A stretch of DNA of 64,000 nucleotides from Paragordius varius (Eukaryota; Nematomorpha). Positions 1 through 11,549 of the stretch are shown one piece after another; position 1 is the stretch's first letter, and each line of letters starts with the position of its first letter. The translations under genes and the position numbers were made by a program. A model generated the notes under the pieces. The model saw nothing but the letters and a program-made list of their open reading frames with translations. It was not told where the DNA came from and made no database searches. The stretch lies in NCBI GenBank assembly GCA_964247055.1, contig OZ176053.1, positions 3,410,001 to 3,474,000 of the forward strand, in the 5' to 3' direction.

Positions 1-123
1 TATTAAAGTGTATTAAGAATTTGTATTTAATACCTGATAAGTTATTTTTATGATTGTTTTAAAAAATATATATATTTTAATTTTCACTGTTTGTATATTT
101 TCATTTTTAAAAATTAATGGAAC

Positions 124-1106
124 CTGAGGATATCGCCTCCCAATCATCTTCATTTTCATCTTGATCGTCTTTATTATTTAAAAGTTTTTCATAAATTTCC
201 TCCACTTCGGGAAAAATATCTAAAAAAACATAAAATTAATTTATTTAAAATTATACAAAATGAGTTGTAAAAAATGTTGATTAACAATTTTGGTATTTTA
301 CTTGGAGAAGAGACAGGACTGACCGGAGTCCATGAATGGTATTGATTGACTTCACTGAAAGTAACACTCTTTCTTGGTTCTATTTATATATAAACATTTG
401 TATATTTTATAAAATATTTATATTATTTTTTTGTATGGTAATATATTGTTGATAATATTAGATTTTAAAATTTCACTTGGCTCAGAAGGTACATCGGGAT
501 GAATTTCCAATCTTTCCCCTTCGTTCTTTTTCTTAAAACAGCAAGAAGATATGCGGCACAGATATCTCCAGCCTGTGATATTAATTATACTTTATGGTTA
601 TAAAGAAAATGAAAATACTGACTTGGAAATTTGAGTGATATAAATAACTGAATTTCGGTCAATGTTAGTAATCAAAATATATATAAAATGATGATTGCCA
701 TCATTTACCCTAAAACTTTTATTGTGGTCAATAAATATTGTCAAGCCAACTTTAACCAAAGAACCAAGTTATTGAAAGTATAAATTTTAGATTTAGTAAA
801 ACCAAAGCTAATTAAACATAGATATAATTGTAAGTTGGCAATAACAGTGTACATTAACAAATCTGTGTTATAAGTTATGTTTTAAACGTCAATCTAAAAT
901 TTTATTCAATTATTTTATTTTTTATTTTCATTTATATCAAAAAGGTTAGATGTATTTAACGAAATATCATTAATATATATTATGAATTTGCTGATTTTTA
1001 TGGAAAATTATGAAAAAAAATGTTATATGTGCATACCCTGACTCTTTTCTTGGGTTTCGCCACCATTTGTCGTTTTAACAGCGAATATCCTTGAAAAAAA
1101 TTTCAT
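124..1106 (-). CDS. Unrecognised six-exon family, copy A (exons 1-4; rest off left edge)
   Basis: I do not recognise this protein. Four exons can be read on the minus strand by comparison with copies B and C: 1106-1037, 572-477, 379-302 and 219-124. All junctions are phase 1 with GT/AG ends, and exons 5-6 would lie left of base 1. The product starts MKFFSRIFAVKTTNGG, continues with a Cys/Lys-rich stretch (CRISSCCFKKKNEG), then RKSVTFSEVNQYHSW with TP/SP sites, then an acidic exon (FPEVEEIYEKLLNNKDDQ...). No stop interrupts any exon. Exon 2 is one codon shorter than in the other copies. KSVTF fits the RVxF consensus for protein phosphatase 1 docking (known motif; binding here is inferred). The gene lies in inverted orientation to copies B and C. 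The frame is secure because three copies agree; the function is unknown. Confidence 0.75.
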
Positions 1107-1169
1107 TAAATGATAATGAATGTTTGTTTTTAAAAAAATTTTTTTGTTAAATAGCAAAGCGAGAGTTTT

Positions 1170-1345
1170 ACAAAGTGATTGTTGCTAAATAGAATACATC
1201 TATAGGCTTAGGCATTATGAGACTTTAAAAAGTGATTGTTGTTATATAAAATGTATTATAAGTATATAAAGTGATAAAGTTTTTTTTATAATTATAAACT
1301 CTCAATAATAACCAAATTCGATTATGCATTCGCTAAAATATAAAC
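1170..1345 (-). promoter_or_regulatory. Conserved upstream region of copy A with paired motif
   Basis: Upstream of the ATG at 1106 the minus strand carries AGCAACAATCA (1186-1176) and a variant AACAACAATCA (1243-1233), 57 bp apart. The same pair at nearly the same spacing and distance occurs before copies B and C. It could be a promoter or 5'-UTR element; no transcription evidence is available. Confidence 0.45.
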
Positions 1346-1855
1346 GCGCATTTAAATATTGGATTTTAAAGGGTAAAAATATTGGTGTCTAAAATATATT
1401 ATCTTCTCTATAAAGTTAATGAGCATTTAAGAAAAATAAAAAATTATTTTAAAATAATCCATAATAATCTTTAAAAATTTTTACATTTTATAGGCCATGT
1501 GATGTTTGAAAAGGGACTTTAACACTTAAACTTGCCTTGGCTAAGTTCTATGTTTTAATCACAAATACAACAATGAAAATATTTTAGGACATAATAAATC
1601 TATATCAAAATATACTTGGTTTTTTCCGTCGATCTTTTTATCGGAATTAAAAAATGATTAAAAGCGACCTATGACAGGCAAGTCGTGTATCATTCATCTA
1701 TTTTATCATTTTTAACCCCTTTGTATTTAATATATACTTAATATAAATATTATTTTTTAGTCATTAAGAAACCAGATAATTAATTAATATCCTAAAAATC
1801 TTACATATTTATAAGATTATAACAACACGCGATTAAAAAACATCAAAGTTTTTTG

Positions 1856-2538
1856 CAGGGCTTGAAACCGTAACCCCAACCGTGGGATTTTGACAAGAAC
1901 CGGTTCCATTGGGATGGAACCAACGCGGTTCCGGTTCCACCCCCTTAATTACTGGTTCCCATATGATTTTTATTAAAAAAATTTATTTTATTATTTAAAT
2001 TTGATTGTACCACTACATATTAAATACTTCAAACTTCAAACCTAAAACTAAGCCCCTAATATTATATTAGCGATACTTTCAGAATTTTGGGCGATTCGGC
2101 TTTTTTTTAAAAAACTAATAGTCATAACTCAAGTTAATTTATAATACACATGTTAGTTTGTATTTGTCTCTGATGAAAGATTTTTAACCCTTAATTTATT
2201 TTCAGACCTGAGAAGCAGTTTGACCAGCAAATTGTTTGGTGCAAAAATTTTTAAAGTTAAATAAAGATTTTAGATGCCATACTTAATTTAACACTCATGA
2301 TATACCTTTGTACTTATACATTTCCCTATTATATTTTTATAATTGTTTCATTAAATTATGCTACACTATATTTCTTACACTCTACAAATTTATAATATAT
2401 TGTTTGATTTATAATTGTTAATATTTTGGTTGTATTATTATTATGATAATTTTGTAAGAAAATCATTTAATCTAAAGTCAGGAACCGAAAACGCTAAATT
2501 AAGGAACCAACGCGGTTCCGGTTCCACTTTTAGCCTTG
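1856..2538. mobile_element. Non-autonomous hAT-like element (MITE), ~680 bp
   Basis: The ends form imperfect terminal inverted repeats: CAGGGCTTGAAAC at the left, and CAAGGCTAAAAGT when the right end is read inward. Both are followed by GGAACC-rich motifs (GGAACCAACGCGGTTCCGG occurs near both ends). The flanks look like an 8-bp target duplication with one mismatch (GTTTTTTG / GTTTTTGG), as expected for hAT elements. The interior is AT-rich and I see no coding sequence. Confidence 0.6.
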
Positions 2539-2740
2539 GTTTTTGGGCTAAATAAAATTTTCATTAAAAACATTTTTAATAATTTTGTTAAATTTGAAAT
2601 TAGTTTTAAACAAAAAAGTGATTTTTGAATAATAAAGTTTATTTTTTAATGAATAAATACATTATAAATAAAGAATATGACGTTAAAAAATAATAAAATA
2701 AATGCAAAAATTATGGTTAAATCCAAACTTAAAAAATTTT

Positions 2741-2868
2741 AGGACCAACCTGAAGTGTTCAAGGACCAATTTGAAGTGTTCAAGGACCAACTAGAAATGT
2801 TCAAAGACCAACTTGAAGTGTTCAAGGACCAGATTGAATTGTTCAAGGACCAACTTGAAGACTCTTGA
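2741..2868. repeat. Tandem array of six 21-bp units
   Basis: Six units of the form AGGACCAACTTGAAGTGTTC(A) run in tandem. The unit length and the partial sequence AGG...AA.TTGAA.TGTTCA match the 21-bp subterminal repeats of the mariner-like element at 26.3 kb and the ends of the MITEs at 20.6 and 23.4 kb. The sequence just right of the array (GTGAAAATGGTATATA) resembles the MITE end, so this may be a remnant of the same family. Confidence 0.8.
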
Positions 2869-5114
2869 AGTGAAAATGGTATATATAATAATTCAATCAA
2901 TTATATAATAAGTTTTTGTCTTTAACCGTTGTTTTATCGAATTATTTTACAAAATATTTTATTTTAAGCCTCATAATTGTTAAATATTTTTTAAAATTTG
3001 ACTAATTTAATATATAAATATATAAAAAGTGGAAGGATGGTTTAAACATAATCGGAATATATTTGGCTTAAGACCAAATTAATTTTATTTGTTATTTTTT
3101 GTCATTTTCTCAAATACATGTAGGGTATGCCCGTTTAACTGAAATATATATATATTTTATTCTGTAGAAGAGCCGATCACAGTGCCTTTTTTGAATTAGC
3201 ACGAGTGTTCAGCCCCTCCTTCAATTTTTAAAAAATAAAAAATCACAATTTTATCAGGAAGCTAAGGGTAACATTTGAGCCCATCGAAATCATCAACTAA
3301 ATCTTGCAACTTCCGATAATGGCTGAGTCAATCTTATTCCTGTGTTCAGCCCTAAAGGGATCGCAAAATACAAAGATTTAGGGCAATTTTCAATCGAAAA
3401 ACCTCGTAAACATTGGTCGAGAATGTGTAAAAAACCAAGCGAGGTGACCTATTTTAACTTTACAATCTAGGTATTTCTAAAAAGTAAACTCTTGGCTTTG
3501 AAACAAGTTTAATAAAAGGTGTGGGCCCTTTCTCATTCATACACATTAGATGTAAGAGTTTCGTTTAAACTGAAGTCGCAAAAACCGTGTTTTTGGATGA
3601 TTTTTTCGGGGAACCCATAAACGCATTAATATTAAATTGCGTCCATTGACTTTTTAAATATCATATTAAATTGAGCGTCTTTTATAATTTCACTGCACCC
3701 CACACCTTAAAACTTTTAAAAATATGTGTAAATTAAAGTAATTTGTTTGACTGTTATGATATTGAATGCAAATAAAATAAATTTTGAGCAGAAGAGCAAA
3801 TATACATTTGCTAATTAAAACAAATCAATAAAATTATTAACAGTTTAAATGGTAACTATTGGATCTCTTGAAAATATTATAATATAATAAATATTCTTTG
3901 CTTTTAAAATAAAATTTATTATATAAGGGTACCTACTTTATTGTTGTCCAATTGTTAAACTAGAGTATGCTCTATAAAAGAGTTTGTTCATAATAAAATA
4001 ACCAATTTAATGTTTTAGTATAAAAAAAACTAATTAATTTCAACCATTTGTCCGTTACAAATGCGCTATAATATTGGTAATTGGCCAAAAATAATGCATT
4101 ATGGCCCACAACAAAGTGGTGATTGTATTAAATAAAATTATTAGAATCACTAAACATTTTGCATAATGCGGCTAATTTTGCGATTTTTAAAGTCGGAACG
4201 ATTACAATAAAAAACAATATCTTACTTAATACTTAGGTTCGAATTGGGCTGTATACCAAAAATAATTTATGGACGGTCTCAAATGCTAATATCTTAAAAA
4301 CAAAAATCAACTATTTCGCCGCTTTTTTAACTTTATCTGTTAAATTTTAAATACATAAGAATTTATTGGGATAGAAGGGAAAAACGGTTAAATTAGCAAA
4401 GTTTTTATATTTAACTCATGGTCCATTAATATCGAAATTTTTTATTTAGTAAAAGTTTAATAAGAATTATTTGGATAAGTTTTTTATATATATGTGCATT
4501 AGTGTCAGTATGCAAACTTTTGAAAATAGTCATGTGTTACATCAAGGTGTATCAAGAAAAGTGTGTAGCAGACCCACGTCGCCACTGTCCACAAAAGACG
4601 TCCCTTGCTGCCCTTCCAAACACCAGTCAATGGTGGTTCAGTGACAGCCGTCTAGCTGCGTCGGGGGTCGGGTTGACTTCTAGGGATATAATGATAAGTT
4701 TATATAAAGACTATGAAATAAAATGAAAATACATTTGGAATTTAAAAGTAAAATAAATATAATTGATTATATCCTATACATCTATACTAATAGTTAATAT
4801 AGCTAGTATTCTTTAAAATATAAAGTATGGAAATTCTAGCTTAATTCAACCTAGTGTATATTTATTATACTGTACATTTGTAATTTATTTGGTTTTAAAG
4901 GACTGGGCTTGTTAACGATGATACTTTCTATCGATCGAAACAAAGAACTAAATTTTTAGTCAGTCAAATATCTTATATAACCAAAACCAGCACCATCCAT
5001 ACATTCCTGCGATATATATTTTATAAGGATTTTTTGCGTGTAAAGATTTCACGGGTAATGAGGTGGTATTTAAGATCATATTGTTTACAGTGTTGAGTTC
5101 GACGCCTGGGCAAC
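2869..5114. other. Intergenic spacer with a local GC-rich patch
   Basis: I see no gene with recognisable exons between the tandem array and DLAT. The DNA is AT-rich except for 4560-4690, which is clearly richer in G and C. An open frame of 74 codons crosses this patch but resembles nothing I know. No tRNA or rRNA was recognised. Confidence 0.5.
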
Positions 5115-8100
5115 ATGCGAAAAATAATACCCGTTTTGAGACAATTTAAATTTATTTTCCGAACATATAAAAATGTTTCCATATATCACACATTTTATTG
5201 CCAAAATTTACTATTGCAGCAAGTTAGCTCCCACCAAGGTTATGCATTCAGGCATTTTGGTTTTTTCTTTCTCTCTAAATTTAAGCTACATCTAATATGC
5301 CTCCGCACACTAAAGTAACACTTCCAGCTCTATCACCAACCATGGAAAAGGGAACATTGGCCAAATGGGAAAAGAATGAAGGCGATGATGTCCATGAAGG
5401 TGATTTGCTTGCCGAGATTGAAACAGATAAAGCTACTGTTGGCTTGGAAGCAAGTGAAGAAGGTTATGTTGCAAAAATTTTAATTCCCGCCGGCACCAAA
5501 GATATTCCGTTGGGAAAGGTTTTAATTATTTTATTCTGGCTTGGTATTTAGAGCATAAGTAAATCTTTTAAATTATAATATTTTAAATCATAAATTCTTA
5601 GCTTTTGTGCATAGTTGTGGCTGATAAAAATGATATTGAAGCCTTTAAAAACTACAAAGTTGAGGATGATGGTGCTCAGTCCCAAGCCCCTGCAACTTCT
5701 GGTGTATCGAGTCCATCCGAATCACATGCCCAAGGTTTTGTTCATATAGTTTTAGCGTTCTTTAACGGTTTTTAAAACAAAACACATTTTATTCAAGAAT
5801 AGAAACTAAAAAACTTTTTATGGAAGATGTTATAGTCATATAAGTTAATCAGTTTATTTTATATTGTCATTGAATACTATATTCAATGAATTACCGGTAG
5901 AAACTACTTGCAATCTCCCATGTTTTCTGATAAAGCTTTGCCATATATTGGTTTTAATATTAATTTTTATCATTTTGAACGGGCTTCAATTTTTAGTTTA
6001 TTTTAAATTTATACCTTCCCTTTTTATGCATTCCCAGATACAGAAAAACATGTGCCATCAACAACAGAAACCCACGGGCAAGAAAGCAAAAAGATTCAAG
6101 ATATGACTTCTTTGCATTATCAGACCTCCCATCAATCTGTAGTTCCTGAGGCGGGGGGCGCCACCCCCTTTGCTAAAGCATTAGCGGCCCAATCTGGAAT
6201 CTCTTTGAGCGTAATCATATTTTTGCATAATTTTAAAAAATCATTACATGCCAGTAAGTTTGTTTTTGGGCAGGACAAATCATTTAATATATGATTTTAA
6301 AAATTATGATAATGTTTTTTATTACATCTTTAGAAATACATGATGTGTAATAAGAACAAATTTTTTTCATTGCAGAATTGTGAAAAAAATGCATATGCAT
6401 AGTATAGAAAACATCCAAATCTCAGTTAGTTTATTACGTTGATTTAATAAACACCAAATAGGAATTAATCTAAAATCGTAAATTTGGGTCTACAACAACC
6501 ACTTGTTTTTATTGTAATCAAACGCTTTTTCTTAAAGCATTGGCGGCCTTACTGAAATTTTATTATGATCATCCATTATTGTTAAATATTAAATTAAAAA
6601 CTGTTAATTAATAGTCAATTATTTCCTTAAAAATACCATATTTCAATATGACTTTGTTCTATTTTATATCACATAAATCTACTAAATTTAGTATTTAAGC
6701 CCTTATAACAAAATTAAAACAACTGGAAGATTTTTTTGAAAATGACAAAGGGAAAATTCCCGAAATTCAATAATATTAATTTAAATATACGAAACATTTT
6801 TGAAACTTCGATTCAAATTGGCGTATCTAAATACCACAGACAATATTTGAATTGTTTTAAAAAACTATTGAAATAAACGGTCCCGATTTAAATTTATGCT
6901 TCTACCCTAATAAAAATTATATAAATAAGACAAAATATCTAAAGAAAATTTAGTCTTGGAAAAATATCTAACTACTTGGACGCCATTATATTTTACATTT
7001 TTGCAAAATATCGTGTCTTTTTGATTTTAACCCTGAAATTAAGTTTGTTTGTTTATTAAAATCAGAATTAACATTGATATAACAGAAAAAAAATGGTATA
7101 TATTGCATTATTTTTGTATTTAACTTATGCACACATTTCATGTTGGCTAAATTTTTACCTTTGGGTTTTAACTCCGTCTAAGTATGAAGTATTTTTGAAT
7201 GAATTTCTTTTTAAATTTTGGTTAATTAATGTTATTAAGTGCAATCTTTTCCCATGATTTCAATTTATTTCCTATTTTTTGAGATATTTTTTTTAAACAA
7301 GCCTGGGGTATCTAACTACTCCAATTCGAACCGAAGAACTGAAATGAATGCGTTGTATCCAAGTGTTAATACTATGCCATATTTCTCGCTAGTAAAAGTT
7401 CAAGTCATGAAACAGAATTTTAAGATCCTAAACCGGTGGTAGGTTGATTTTTAAACAAACGGTTGAAATCAGAAATTGTTTTTAATTAGTTCCATGTATC
7501 ACACAACTTCTCTGGGACCCCTTAATATAAAATATCCCAAAATCGTTTTTATTGCTTTGGTTTCAGGCCATTTTAAAAACACAAGTATAATCCATGTTTT
7601 TTTATTATTTAATTAGAATCTAAGTGGCAGTGGTCAATTTGGCGCTATAACCGGTGCAGATATTCTGAAACAACAAAGTCAACAAGGTCATGTCCAAAGT
7701 TTCGGATCTGATGAACAAAAGCAATCAATGATTTCTCGTCCGGCAATAAATGTTCCCCCTCATCAATCCTATAATGACCTTGAATTGACAAATATGCGAC
7801 AAGTAAAATTCAAGTCATATATCTTATGTTTTTTGACAAATGTATAAACAAAAATAATGTTTTTTTACCAAGATTAATTTCCCGAAGCAAATATATTGCG
7901 AATGATTTAGTAGTGTTCAAAAAATATTTTAAATATTTATCACAATATTGATATATATGCCAATTTTAGATGAATCCTAAAATCAATGAAATCGAATCTC
8001 AATTAATTACTTTACTTTACGTTTTTATGTTATCTTTTTTACAGACTATTGCTAAAAGATTGTTGCATTCAAAACAATCGATACCCCATTATTACTTAAC

Positions 8101-10996
8101 CATGGAGATTGATATGACACAAATTGAAAAGTATTATTATTAGCAAATGTTTGCCTTTTATAGATAGATAGATAGCTGTTATCAAGGGGTCCCTTGGCAT
8201 CTCGTCGCGACGGGGTTTAGGTGTTCATTATGATCCTTTTTAAAATATATAAAAAATAAAAATTTTGAAAACTTATTTAACACTACAACTTATACAATAT
8301 TATCATCAACAATGATCTTTAAATTAAAGCAGCTGAATTGAGATAGGTTTTTTTGTTTTTCGATTGCTTCTATTTCTGCATCTTCTTTACTGTTTATCAT
8401 AATAAATGAGGAGATTACAAAGAACATTCGCAGGGGTTTACCCTTGGAACTGCTTTTTGCAGATGACCTTATAATGGATTCAACTGAAGATGGCCTTTTT
8501 CTATCTATTGATATTGAATATTATATAATTATCAGTAGATAATGATTAAAAATATTTTTTTTATCGTTTTATAAAATGGGGTTCTATATTACTTACAAAC
8601 AAGTAATTTTAATAGAAAATGTTCTTAACTTTGAACGACTATAATATACAACTGTGTGGTTACAAATCTGAAAAATAATAATGCATTGCTCAGAATGATT
8701 TAATTAGTTTATACACTTGTATAAAAATCTCATGTAGTTGTTTTAAATTATTTAAATTATTAAATGGTTATACATTCCATATAGAGCCCGTAATCAATTT
8801 AATCAAATGTACGCCAAAGAAAATAGCAATGAACCGCAAGGTCCACAAACGATTAAACTTTCTGTTAATGATTTCATTATAAAGGCTTCGGCTCAAGCCT
8901 GTTTACATCACCGTGAATGCAATTCAGCTTGGATGGATACATTCATTAGACAGTATATTTTAGTTTACTTTACTTTTTGTTTCTAATCAAAAAATATGGT
9001 TAAAAATTTTTATTGTATGTGTGAAAAAATAAAAACTATAAGGGACTTTTAACCTGATTGTATTCTTATTAATTCTTTAATAATCTTTTGTCAAAATTTT
9101 TGGTGTTTTAAATTAGGTTAAGGTTTTGACCAAATGACTAATGCTTTCCGTTAATTACAGTTTTCAATCATAACCAATTATTAAAATTTGATAGCGTTAA
9201 TTCGTAACGAAAAAAATTCAATTTTATTTAACAAATATTTGAAAAAATATACAAATATTTTAATTGCATTTTATCACAATATTTTATTCTATAATCATAA
9301 TATCTTAAACTTATATTCAAGCATTCTGACTGGCTATATTTTCAGACTGCCTTAGTTACGACTTATTTTACCCGAAATGTTTAATATAAAAAATAAAATA
9401 GTTTAGGTGTATTATTTTTGCATTGATAATGTTTAAATTTTATAAAAAGTTGTGGTATATTGCTCAAATAATAAATTATTAACTTATTTTATTATTTAAA
9501 TAGATTCAATAACGTTGATGTGAGTGTGGCTGTTAGCACTCCTGCTGGTCTCATTACACCAATCATTTTTAATGTGGAATCAAAGGTTTTCTTAAAAAAA
9601 ACATTTCATTCAAAAATTTCAATTGATTGAAAAAATGTATTTTTTGCAAAAAGGCAAATATAATGGTTTGTCAATTAAATAAATATTAATTTTTATAATC
9701 CATTTTTAGGGTTTAAAAACCATTAGTATGGAAATGAAAGAATTGGCTCAGCGGGCTCGGCAAAATAAATTAAAACCACAAGAATTCCAGGTATTTCCAA
9801 TAAGGGTGTTTTTGATTAGCTAATAATATTCCACAACTTTTTAGTATATTTTTTTTAAAACAATAATTAATATCGGAAATGGCTTATTCGATTATCTTGC
9901 AACCATAGGTAATTTTGAATTATATTAATTATGTATTATATATGTGGTTCTTATACGTAGGGTGGAACCTTTACCGTCTCCAATTTGGGTATGTTTGGAA
10001 TTGATCAATTCACTGCCATAATAAATCCGCCTCAATCATGCATTTTATCCATTGGATCGACGCAAAAACGAATCGTGGAAGATAAATATTCACAACAAGG
10101 GTATATATATTTTTGTTTAGTATTTAAAATTTCACAAGGGTAAACAATTAGCATTAAAAATATCTTAAATTCATATAAAAAATAATTTATTAAACGATTA
10201 CTGGTTAAAATGTTGTTTCATTTCATGTTATAGAAAAATTTTTTAATTGTAGCAATATATATATATATATATATAACATTTGGTTATTCTTTCGCTTAAA
10301 TATGTACAATTACACAATAAATTATACTTGCTTCTCGAAAAAATCTGAAGACATAATATAGAGTATGCATATTAATGGTTGCTTATTTTACATTATTATA
10401 GTAGTGTATGGAAAAACGACAAAATGTTGAATAAACAATCTTTTCTTTTTTCGATACACTACTGTGTTGCAAATGCCCTACTATAGTGTGAAATAAGCTA
10501 CCATTAAAATGCATACTGTAAAAAGCGCATGAGAGGATCAAGGTATATGTGTAAGTACACAATGGAATGTTTGTTTTTATAAAACATTTAGTTATTTTTC
10601 ATCCAAAAAATTACTCCAATTATTGATAAATAATGGAATGTGTATATACCAAATCGAAAAATGATCAATTATTATTTTTTTTCGAACACTCTATTATACC
10701 TCTCTTGTATGCTTTTTTTATTAAAATATTTTCTTTATATATAGTATATATGTTTTTTCTTTATTAACGCACTAAAAAAGCCTTGTAACCAATGATTATT
10801 TGTACATACCTTAAAATCAAATTTTTATCAGTTATTGCCATTTAATATTATAAATAACATATGCAGGTTTAAAGTTATACCATCGATGAAAGTAACGCTT
10901 GGTTGTGATCACCGTGTGGTTGATGGTGCCATAGGGGCTCAATGGTTAAAATACTTCAAGAGCATTATGGAAGATCCACTTCATATGTTATTATGA
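5115..10996 (+). CDS. DLAT: Dihydrolipoamide acetyltransferase, PDH complex E2
   Basis: This is the E2 core of mitochondrial pyruvate dehydrogenase, which moves the acetyl group from lipoyl-lysine to CoA. I read 11 exons: 5115-5238, 5286-5518, 5602-5734, 6038-6210, 7617-7802, 8045-8130, 8785-8952, 9504-9585, 9710-9790, 9961-10100 and 10867-10996. All phases agree and give 511 residues. Residues 1-45 are basic with no acidic residues, as in a mitochondrial presequence. One lipoyl domain follows, with lipoylation site ETDKA (K90). The subunit-binding domain has [15 protein letters not shown]...GAITGADIL. The catalytic domain ends with DHRVVDG (H483-region His and Asp488 as active-site pair) and HMLL. 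Vertebrate DLAT has two lipoyl domains, so a single one is a family variant. Intron 1 is only 47 nt with a strong pyrimidine tract; the start Met is the first in that frame. It converges on the CRYL1-like gene. Confidence 0.93.
6880..7450 (+). repeat. Dispersed repeat copy in DLAT intron 4
   Basis: The segment aligns by eye with 57150-57620. Shared blocks include ACTACTTGGACGCCATT, CTAAATTTTTACCTTTG and CTGGGGTATCTAA. The two copies are clearly diverged. No terminal repeats or coding capacity were recognised, so the class is unknown. Confidence 0.6.
8400..8495 (+). mobile_element. LINE reverse-transcriptase fragment in DLAT intron 6
   Basis: A short open stretch reads [20 protein letters not shown] and continues DLIMDST. 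The FADDL core is the catalytic motif of non-LTR retrotransposon reverse transcriptases, and the preceding G-L-P-x-E-L-L-F spacing fits LINE proteins in animals. Only about 30 residues remain and nothing recognisable flanks them, so this is a dead fragment. Confidence 0.6.
10255..10275. repeat. AT dinucleotide microsatellite
   Basis: A simple (AT)n run of about 20 bp lies in the last intron of DLAT. Comparable runs occur at 30802-30827 and 63726-63752. Confidence 0.85.
10359..10520. mobile_element. Palindromic TA-type MITE, copy 1 (DLAT intron 10)
   Basis: The right end reads inward as TACAGTATGCATTTTAATGG and the left end is a close match (TAGAGTATGCATATTAATGG). Both run on into TTGCTTATTT/AGCTTATTTCAC-type sequence. 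The inner part carries a second inverted pair, GTAGTGTATGGAAAAA and TTTTCGATACACTAC. A related copy lies at 18840-19028. There is no coding sequence. Confidence 0.7.
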
Positions 10997-11549
10997 TGTG
11001 ATTATTGCATTTTAGATTTAAATTAAATTTTGCATTACTTTTGAGACGTTATATAAGAGACTCTATCATTTTTTCTATTTTTATTTTAATTAATTTAGCA
11101 AATTTTATACATACAATCATTTAATTATATCAAAGGGTCTGTTTTTTCACATTCAAATAACATAAGTGGCAATTATATAATAATTTTGTGGTTGTTTCTA
11201 ATCAATATATTACTAGTAATAAATTTGTGTAATAATAATCATTAATAAATTGCAATATTTTTATGTTGATGCTTGTGAATATATATAAAACGCATTTACA
11301 TACATGGTTAATTTTGAGTTTAAAATAATTTAATATTTTTACAATAATCACATAATTAATAAATACTACAATGATATATCACAATAATTTTGAGGAATTA
11401 AAATAGGATTGTTAATTGTCATCACATTGCATTGCAGTTGATTTAAAGATGGTCTAATAAGTTTTTAGTCATTTTTTTGTGCATGAAAGAATTGTAACTA
11501 ATAAACTAAGTAGTGTTTTTTGTCTATAGCTAATAATGCAAACAATGAT
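10997..11549. other. Convergent intergenic spacer DLAT / CRYL1-like
   Basis: This 553-bp AT-rich spacer between two stop codons must contain both 3' UTRs and polyadenylation sites. AATAAA-like words occur on both strands, but composition makes them uninformative. No gene was seen. Confidence 0.6.

Noticed and set aside
3130-3480. Possible structured RNA or gene remnant near TTCAGCCC repeats
   Set aside because: TTCAGCCC occurs twice, but no tRNA, rRNA or snRNA signature or conserved peptide could be read.
4225-4250. GGTTCGAAT resembling a tRNA T-arm
   Set aside because: No matching acceptor stem, D-arm or anticodon arm around it.
4502-4726. 74-codon open frame over the GC-rich island
   Set aside because: No similarity to a known protein, no splice context, and composition alone can explain the open frame.
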